Shown here in pieces: positions 58,970 through 64,000 of a stretch of DNA of 64,000 nt. The stretch is from Epilithonimonas mollis. GTDB lineage: Bacteria > Bacteroidota > Bacteroidia > Flavobacteriales > Weeksellaceae. Within the stretch, counting starts at the first letter, position 1. Each line of letters starts with the position of its first letter. A program made the translations under genes and the position numbers. The DNA is taken from positions 1,550,001-1,614,000 of the forward strand of contig NZ_FRAM01000001.1 in assembly GCF_900142325.1 (NCBI RefSeq), read 5' to 3'. The notes below the pieces were generated by a model that had not been told where the DNA came from, did not search any database, and worked only from the letters and a program-made list of their open reading frames with translations.

Positions 58970-60340
58970 TCAACGGGCTTTTTTATCGCCAACTACAATT
59001 AGAAAGACTGTTTTCAGAATGATTACAATATCCATACTAAAACTCCAGTTTCTGACGTAAAAAGAATCTGCGAGTACTCTTTTTTTCATTCCGATGTTCA
59101 TATCACCTTCATCGCCTCTCAGTCCGCTTACCTGTGCTAGACCTGTAATACCGGGTTTTACCATACTTCTCAGGCTGTATCTGCTTATTTTGGGTTTGTA
59201 AAAATCATCCACCAGAAGCATATGCGGCCTGGGACCTACGACAGACATATTTCCTTTGAGAACATTCATGAACTGCGGCATCTCGTCCAGACTGGTTTTC
59301 CTCAGAAACTTACCAATTTTTGTTATTCTCTCATCATTATAATCTGTTGTTTTCTCAGAAGACTTTTCATTTATCTTCATGGTTCTGAACTTCAAACAGT
59401 CAAACACTTCGTCATGAAAGCCATATCTTTTCTGGATAAAAAAAGGAGAACCTTTTGAACCATCTAATTTGATAAGCAAGATAATAATCGGGAAAAGCCA
59501 GGAGCAGACAAAAACCAGAATAATGGTTGAAAATATAATATCAAAAAGACGTTTGATGGAAGAATTTGTGAAAAAATCCAAGGGATATTTGGCTTGGGAT
59601 AATATCGGGACAGTTTCTATGTAATTGAATTCATACTCAAAAAACTGATTCTGAATAATATTAGGCACCAGTGATATTTTAACCTTGTTCAGTTCTGCCT
59701 GACGGAATAGATCATCTTCGAAAGTTTTTTCAAGACTGTGTTCCGAGGGCAGAAAGATTGTATGGATTCCGTTTTCTTTCCAGAACTCTATAATTTTTGG
59801 CAGATCATAATCATTTTCCTTATAGTCGTAGATTCTATAGCCGTAATCCTTACGCTGGTTGATAATATCACTAAGGATGTTAGAAGAAGCACTCTCGCCT
59901 ATGAACATTACATTCCTATGGTTTTTACCAATACTTCTGATGTATTTTAACAGAAAATAAATAAATGTTTTAATCGGTATCACTACCAATAGTAGAATAC
60001 CAGCAAGGTAGAAACGCTCGGTTTTCAGGAAGTCATTGTTGCTGACTTTTCCGAGCATGATGACGCCTATAAAAAAGAAAAAAACATGAATGAGTATTCT
60101 TTCCAGATATATGGTGTAAGTAACGTTTCTCGGGATATGATACAATCTTGTCCTCCCGCTCAGTAAAATCCAGAAAAAGCAAAGAAGCAGGATGGATAGT
60201 ATGTTTTGCTCCAGCGTTTCCGAATCATATTTAACCTCAAAATTCCTCCAATAATAAATTACAAAAACGGATGATACCAGAATCATGTCCAGTAAAATCA
60301 CAAATGCTTTGAAATAACGCGAATATCGGAGTCTTTGCAT
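58970..60340 (-). CDS. Exopolysaccharide polyprenyl-phosphate sugar transferase (WcaJ family)
   Basis: A 456-residue bitopic/polytopic initiating transferase that loads the first sugar phosphate onto undecaprenyl phosphate. Five N-terminal membrane helices (within about 8-135), a Rossmann-like CoA-binding-like middle part (about 140-230), one more membrane helix (about 273-297) and the catalytic bacterial transferase domain with KLDGSKGSPFFIQKRYGF, DCLKFRTMK, RKTSLDEMPQFMNVLKGNMS (20 residues), VVGPRPH and YSLRSMVKPGITGLAQVSG. No other capsule genes are next to it. Confidence 0.93.
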   Translation of the reverse strand: MQRLRYSRYFKAFVILLDMILVSSVFVIYYWRNFEVKYDSETLEQNILSILLLCFFWILLSGRTRLYHIPRNVTYTIYLERILIHVFFFFIGVIMLGKVSNNDFLKTERFYLAGILLLVVIPIKTFIYFLLKYIRSIGKNHRNVMFIGESASSNILSDIINQRKDYGYRIYDYKENDYDLPKIIEFWKENGIHTIFLPSEHSLEKTFEDDLFRQAELNKVKISLVPNIIQNQFFEYEFNYIETVPILSQAKYPLDFFTNSSIKRLFDIIFSTIILVFVCSWLFPIIILLIKLDGSKGSPFFIQKRYGFHDEVFDCLKFRTMKINEKSSEKTTDYNDERITKIGKFLRKTSLDEMPQFMNVLKGNMSVVGPRPHMLLVDDFYKPKISRYSLRSMVKPGITGLAQVSGLRGDEGDMNIGMKKRVLADSFYVRNWSFSMDIVIILKTVFLIVVGDKKAR

Positions 60341-60344
60341 GAAT

Positions 60345-60352
60345 CAAATTTA
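60345..60352 (-). promoter_or_regulatory. -7 box 4 bases before the sugar transferase
   Basis: TAAATTTG, then ATTC and ATG on the minus strand; it overlaps the queE stop codon. No -33 TTG is seen, so this one is the least secure of the close boxes. Confidence 0.4.
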
Positions 60353-60982
60353 AGGAATATTTAGATATTTATGCGTTTGGATAGAAGATCTCCATTTCGG
60401 GTGTTCCAGGATGAAATCTGTAATTTTCGGATACATCACATCACGCTTGCTCCATTCACTCTGCAGATAGAGTTCACACTTGTCATTCACTTTCCCGCCT
60501 TGTTCCTGAGCAAATTTAAAATCATTTTGATTAAAGATAATCATCTTCAACTCACTTGCTTCTTTATAAATATCCGCGAGGGGAAGCCCTGTTTTCTTTG
60601 GCGAAAGTGTGATCCAGTCCAGATGACCACTCATAGGGTAAGCTCCCGAAGTTTCAATGTGGATGGTGCAACCCAATTCTTTCAGCTTAGACGTAAGAAT
60701 CTCCAGATTCCACATCAACGGTTCGCCACCCGTGAGAACAATTGTTTTGCAATATCTCGCCGCAGTTTCTGCAATTTCTTCCGTATTCATCAACGGATGG
60801 AGTTTCGGATCCCAGCTTTCCTTTACATCACACCAGTGACAGCCCACATCGCATCCGCCCAAACGAATGAAATAGGCTGCTTTGCCGGCATGAAATCCTT
60901 CACCCTGAATAGTGTAAAAATGCTCCATTACAGGGAGCATTTTACCTTCTTGTAATAAAATATCTTCTTCTTCCTTAGTCAT
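60350..60982 (-). CDS. queE: 7-carboxy-7-deazaguanine synthase (QueE)
   Basis: A radical SAM enzyme that converts 6-carboxy-tetrahydropterin into CDG on the path to queuosine. 210 residues from ATG 60982; a longer frame starts at TTG 61006. The cluster motif is FIRLGGCDVGCHWCDVKES with three cysteines in CDVGCHWC, VLTGGEPLMWN follows, and HIETSG closes the SAM pocket. Its first 8 bases overlap the end of folD, so the two are translated from one transcript. No other que genes are in the window. Confidence 0.93.
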   Translation of the reverse strand: MTKEEEDILLQEGKMLPVMEHFYTIQGEGFHAGKAAYFIRLGGCDVGCHWCDVKESWDPKLHPLMNTEEIAETAARYCKTIVLTGGEPLMWNLEILTSKLKELGCTIHIETSGAYPMSGHLDWITLSPKKTGLPLADIYKEASELKMIIFNQNDFKFAQEQGGKVNDKCELYLQSEWSKRDVMYPKITDFILEHPKWRSSIQTHKYLNIP

Positions 60983-61859
60983 TATAAACCGAAGTTTTAT
61001 AGGCAATGATAGTGTTTTTCATTAGCATCGCTCGCGTCATTGGCCCAACTCCTCCCGGAACTGGCGTGATCCAACTAGCCTTTTGTGCACAGCTTTCAAA
61101 ATCTACATCGCCTGCAAGATGATAACCTTTTTCAGAATCATCATCTACTCTTGTAATTCCGACATCTATGATAACCGTACCTTCTTTGATCATTTCTTTT
61201 TTCAGGAAATTCGGATCGCCCAAAGCTGTTATCACAATGTCGGCTTGTTTTGTATATTCTTCTATATGTTCTGTGTAAGAGTGTGTTAACGTTACCGTAG
61301 AATTTCCCGGGAAATCTTTCCTTCCCATCAGGATGCTCATTGGTTTCCCAACGATTCTGCTTCTACCGATGATCACACAGTTCTTACCTTTGGTTTCAAT
61401 ATTATACCGTTCCAATAATGTCAATATTCCAAATGGTGTTGCCGGCAGGAAAGTATCCATTTCCAAAGCCATTTTTCCAAAATTCTCCGGATGGAAACCA
61501 TCCACATCTTTTCTCGGATCGATGGCCATAATGATTTTTTCCTGATCAATCTGTTTAGGCAAAGGCAACTGAACGATAAAGCCGTCCACAGCTTTTGATT
61601 TGTTCAGTTCATCAATCTTTTCCAATAGTTCTGATTCCGAAACCGTACTTGGAAATTTGATCAGTGAAGACTGGAAACCAACTTCTTCACAATCTTTCAC
61701 TTTGCTGTTCACATAAGCCTTGCTCGCTCCATTGTTTCCAACTAAGATTGCCACCAGATGCGGTGCCCTTCTATTGTTGGCGAGGATTCTTTCAACCTCC
61801 TCTTTGATTTCAGCTTTTACCTCTTTTGAGACCTTCAGTCCGTCTAGAATTTGTGCCAT
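60975..61859 (-). CDS. folD: Methylenetetrahydrofolate dehydrogenase/cyclohydrolase (FolD)
   Basis: Interconverts 5,10-methylene-THF and 10-formyl-THF. Start ATG 61859 (MAQILDGLKVSKEVK); the frame further upstream is not typical. 294 residues. Family markers: VGNNGASKAYVNSK (with the catalytic Lys), DGFIVQLPLPKQID, GRSRIVGKPMSILM (NADP site) and VTPVPGGVGPMTRAML. Upstream is pgi (77-bp gap), downstream the overlapping queE; all three are on the same strand. Confidence 0.96.
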   Translation of the reverse strand: MAQILDGLKVSKEVKAEIKEEVERILANNRRAPHLVAILVGNNGASKAYVNSKVKDCEEVGFQSSLIKFPSTVSESELLEKIDELNKSKAVDGFIVQLPLPKQIDQEKIIMAIDPRKDVDGFHPENFGKMALEMDTFLPATPFGILTLLERYNIETKGKNCVIIGRSRIVGKPMSILMGRKDFPGNSTVTLTHSYTEHIEEYTKQADIVITALGDPNFLKKEMIKEGTVIIDVGITRVDDDSEKGYHLAGDVDFESCAQKASWITPVPGGVGPMTRAMLMKNTIIAYKTSVYND

Positions 61860-61936
61860 TTTTACTTTCTTTTTACTTTTTTGATTTATTAGAAAAATGA
61901 AATGTTCCTTTCCCAACATTTCATTTTTTATATTTT

Positions 61937-63580
61937 TTATCGGTTAGATTTATAAAAATTGATCAAACCATTTGTAGAGCTGTCGTGTGTTTCTACATTG
62001 CCTTCTGCTTCCAGCTCTGGGAGTATTTTTCCGGCCAGAACTTTTCCTAGTTCAACGCCAAATTGATCAAAGCTGAACACATTCCAAATCACACCTTGAA
62101 CAAAAATTTTATGCTCATACAAAGCAATCAACTGTCCTAATGTAAACGGATTCAATTCTTTAAACAAGAATGAGTTGGTTGGCGTATTTCCTGCGAAAAC
62201 TTTATATGGCAAAAGGAATTCTGTCTCTTCTTCAGTTTTTCCAGATGATTTTAATTCATTAAAAACCTCATCCTCAGTTTTTCCAAAAGCCAAAGCTTCG
62301 GTTTGTGCAAAAAAGTTTGCCAACAAAATATCTTGATGCTCGCCTACATCATTCGGAGATTTTGCATAAGCAATGAAATCCGCAGGAATCAACTCTGTTC
62401 CCTGATGGATTAGTTGATAAAAAGCGTGCTGACCGTTGGTTCCAGGTTCTCCCCAGATTATTGGGCCCGTTTCATACTCCACGAATTCGCCGTTCCTGTC
62501 CACAGATTTTCCGTTACTTTCCATATCACCTTGCTGCAAATAGGCCGCAAAACGGTCAAGATATTGTGAGTATGGCAAAATCGCATAGGTTCCGGCTGCA
62601 TAGAAGTTCCTGTACCATATTCCCAAAAGTCCCATCAGCACAGGTATATTCTCTTTAAAATCTTTGGTCTGGAAATGTACGTCTGTCTCATAGGCACCTC
62701 TAAGTAGTTGTTCAAAATTTTCATAGCCTACGGATAAAACAATGCTCAATCCAATAGCGCTCCAAAGCGAATATCGGCCACCAACCCAGTCCCAGAACTC
62801 GAAAATGTTTTCTTCCGCAATCCCGAATTTTTTTACAGCTTCAATATTCGTTGATAATGCAACAAAATGTTTGGCGACATCCTCATTCTTAGCACCAGAC
62901 TTCAGAAACCATTCTTTTGCTGAGTTGGCATTGGTCATAGTTTCCTGTGTGGTAAATGTTTTGGAGGCAATGATGAATAAAGTGGTTTCAGGGTTCAGGT
63001 TCTTCACAACCTCGGCCATATGATTGCCATCTACGTTGGATACAAAATGAACATTAAGCCTTGTTTTAAAATGTTTTAATGCAGAACAAACCATCACCGG
63101 ACCAAGATCTGACCCTCCGATTCCCACATTGACCACATCTGTGATTTCTTTACCCGTAAAACCTTTATGAGAACCGGAAATTACAGATTCCGAAAATGTT
63201 TTCATATGATCAAGAACCTTTTTGATGCCGGGTTTGATATTCTCACCATCCACAATGATTTCCTTATCAGAAAAATCTCTCAAAGCGGTGTGAAGAACTG
63301 CTCTTCCTTCTGTTTCATTGATTTTATCGCCAGAAAACATTTTCCCAATCGCTTCTTTCAGTTGAGATTCTTCAGCCAACTTCAATAATAATTCTAAAGT
63401 CTTAGTATCCACCAGATTTTTAGAATAATCGAAAAGATAGTTGTCTGTCTGTAGTGAAAACTCCTGAAAACGATTCGGATTATAATGGAACAATGTTCTA
63501 AGTTCGAAATCGTTATTGGCAAATTGCTGATCCAGGGCTTTCCATGCAGATGTTTGTGTAGGATTTATTTTTGGTAACAT
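61937..63580 (-). CDS. pgi: Glucose-6-phosphate isomerase
   Basis: Interconverts glucose 6-phosphate and fructose 6-phosphate. 547 residues, the long form. Sugar-phosphate motifs: [33 protein letters not shown], and the active-site Glu and His regions [11 protein letters not shown] and [18 protein letters not shown], with Lys near the C-terminus ([11 protein letters not shown]). First gene of the pgi-folD-queE run. Confidence 0.97.
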   Translation of the reverse strand: MLPKINPTQTSAWKALDQQFANNDFELRTLFHYNPNRFQEFSLQTDNYLFDYSKNLVDTKTLELLLKLAEESQLKEAIGKMFSGDKINETEGRAVLHTALRDFSDKEIIVDGENIKPGIKKVLDHMKTFSESVISGSHKGFTGKEITDVVNVGIGGSDLGPVMVCSALKHFKTRLNVHFVSNVDGNHMAEVVKNLNPETTLFIIASKTFTTQETMTNANSAKEWFLKSGAKNEDVAKHFVALSTNIEAVKKFGIAEENIFEFWDWVGGRYSLWSAIGLSIVLSVGYENFEQLLRGAYETDVHFQTKDFKENIPVLMGLLGIWYRNFYAAGTYAILPYSQYLDRFAAYLQQGDMESNGKSVDRNGEFVEYETGPIIWGEPGTNGQHAFYQLIHQGTELIPADFIAYAKSPNDVGEHQDILLANFFAQTEALAFGKTEDEVFNELKSSGKTEEETEFLLPYKVFAGNTPTNSFLFKELNPFTLGQLIALYEHKIFVQGVIWNVFSFDQFGVELGKVLAGKILPELEAEGNVETHDSSTNGLINFYKSNR

Positions 63581-63614
63581 ATTTATAAGATTTGTTGATT
63601 GTCAGAAAGACCTG

Positions 63615-63622
63615 CAAATTTA
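63615..63622 (-). promoter_or_regulatory. Candidate -7 box for pgi
   Basis: TAAATTTG on the minus strand, 34 bases before the ATG; no -33 TTG seen. Confidence 0.4.
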
Positions 63623-63763
63623 AGAAAAATCGTGCACTTAATTTGGGATTAATTTCAGAGATCTGTCATATCAAAAATTCATTTTTAATTTTGTTTTTTA
63701 ACGGATTAAGAACTTTTACTTTAGTCACAATAGCAAGCAAACTTCGCAAGTTTTATTTTTTTG

Positions 63764-63771
63764 TATTTTTG
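63764..63771 (+). promoter_or_regulatory. Candidate -7 box for the prolyl oligopeptidase gene
   Basis: TATTTTTG, 21 bases before the ATG at 63793; no TTG at -33. Confidence 0.45.
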
Positions 63772-63792
63772 GGAACATTCAAAAGTTTAATA

Positions 63793-64000
63793 ATGAAAGT
63801 AAAATCAATTCTTGCAACAGCAGCCGTCGTTTTTTACGTTGGCGCTAATGCCCAATCTATGAATAAGCCAACTTATCCCAAAGCTCAGAAAGGTAATCAG
63901 ACAGATAGTTATTTCGGAAATCAGGTTGCAGATCCCTTCCGCGATCTGGAAAATGATTCCGAAGCCACAAAAAAATGGGTGGACGAAGAAGTAGCTTATA
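63793..64000 (+). CDS. Prolyl oligopeptidase family (S9A) protein, 3' truncated by window edge
   Basis: Only the first 69 codons are visible and the frame is open to the last base. They encode a signal peptide (VKSILATAAVVFYVGANAQ, about 2-20) and then the start of the S9A beta-propeller: YPKAQKGNQTDSYFG and VADPFRDLENDSEATKKWV, where DPFRxLE is the strongly conserved N-terminal motif of prolyl oligopeptidases. The catalytic Ser-Asp-His domain lies beyond the window. A secreted or periplasmic prolyl endopeptidase is expected. Confidence 0.9.
   Translation, partial: MKVKSILATAAVVFYVGANAQSMNKPTYPKAQKGNQTDSYFGNQVADPFRDLENDSEATKKWVDEEVAY

Noticed and set aside
1-64000. tRNA, rRNA, riboswitch, prophage, insertion sequence or integrase
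   Set aside because: No cloverleaf-like clusters, rRNA stretches, transposase or integrase motifs, or TPP/cobalamin-type leader were recognised; the longest gene-free gap is 274 bp.

Overview
The window is AT-rich chromosomal DNA from a member of the Bacteroidota, most likely Flavobacteriia and close to Chryseobacterium (Weeksellaceae). The signs are two proteins with type IX secretion (T9SS) sorting domains, TonB-dependent receptors of Bacteroidota type, a single-chain class II glycyl-tRNA synthetase, MenD, a LytS/LytTR two-component system with 2TM proteins, hardly any Shine-Dalgarno sequences, and many TAnnTTTG -7 boxes with an occasional TTG/TTTG -33 element. The genus is inferred from gene style. 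No rRNA, tRNA, CRISPR array, insertion sequence, prophage or integrase was seen. I annotate 66 protein genes; the first (mnmA) and last (a prolyl-oligopeptidase) are cut by the window edges. No stretch over 300 bases lacks a gene.

Layout. 1-7.6 kb: end of mnmA, a large secreted YCF48/FN3 protein, and a LytS-LytTR operon with three copies of a 2TM domain and a probable autoregulatory LytTR site. 7.8-12.7 kb: radical SAM protein flanked by short inverted repeats, menD, a GNAT acetyltransferase, and the pabB-pabC pair. 12.8-19.5 kb: membrane proteins, an AI-2E family transporter, an envelope-glycan pair (family 9 glycosyltransferase with an A10 tract at its start, and a Kdo-kinase-like protein), and uvrB. 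19.6-25.5 kb: sugar dehydrogenase lipoprotein, tsaB, small envelope proteins, SDR, msrB, acyl-CoA dehydrogenase. 25.6-29 kb: a heavy-metal module (Cys-rich protein, secreted HMA protein, HMA-TonB receptor fusion). 29-36.7 kb: DUF2007, pyrD, a TPR-HTH regulator beside a second T9SS protein, truC, and a sigma factor with its membrane partner. 36.7-42.4 kb: glyS, lipoproteins, an L,D-transpeptidase-family protein, a nitrilase-family amidase, and an orphan AT-rich gene. 42.4-47.3 kb: thioredoxin with a CstB-like persulfide dioxygenase/rhodanese, then an OprC/NosA-like copper receptor with a small Cys-rich partner. 47.5-56.5 kb: mutS, small lipoproteins, a TonB-C protein facing a DUF2809 gene across an 11-bp tandem repeat, a flavoprotein, thioesterase, thiL, an M48 protease, and an AraC regulator. 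56.7-64 kb: beta-barrel protein with an MlaF/MlaE-type transporter, sugar transferase, queE, folD, pgi, and the start of the prolyl oligopeptidase.

Most of the window is housekeeping. The parts that hang together as systems are (i) the 2TM/LytS/LytTR operon with its ACAGTTCAG-N12-ACAGTTCAG site; (ii) two separate metal-receptor modules, one fusing an HMA domain to a receptor in the place where a carboxypeptidase-regulatory domain is normally found, the other keeping the CxxxM...HxM copper ligands of OprC; and (iii) a recurring promoter geometry in which the TAnnTTTG box ends only 4-7 bases before the start codon, suggesting leaderless or nearly leaderless mRNAs for at least eight genes.
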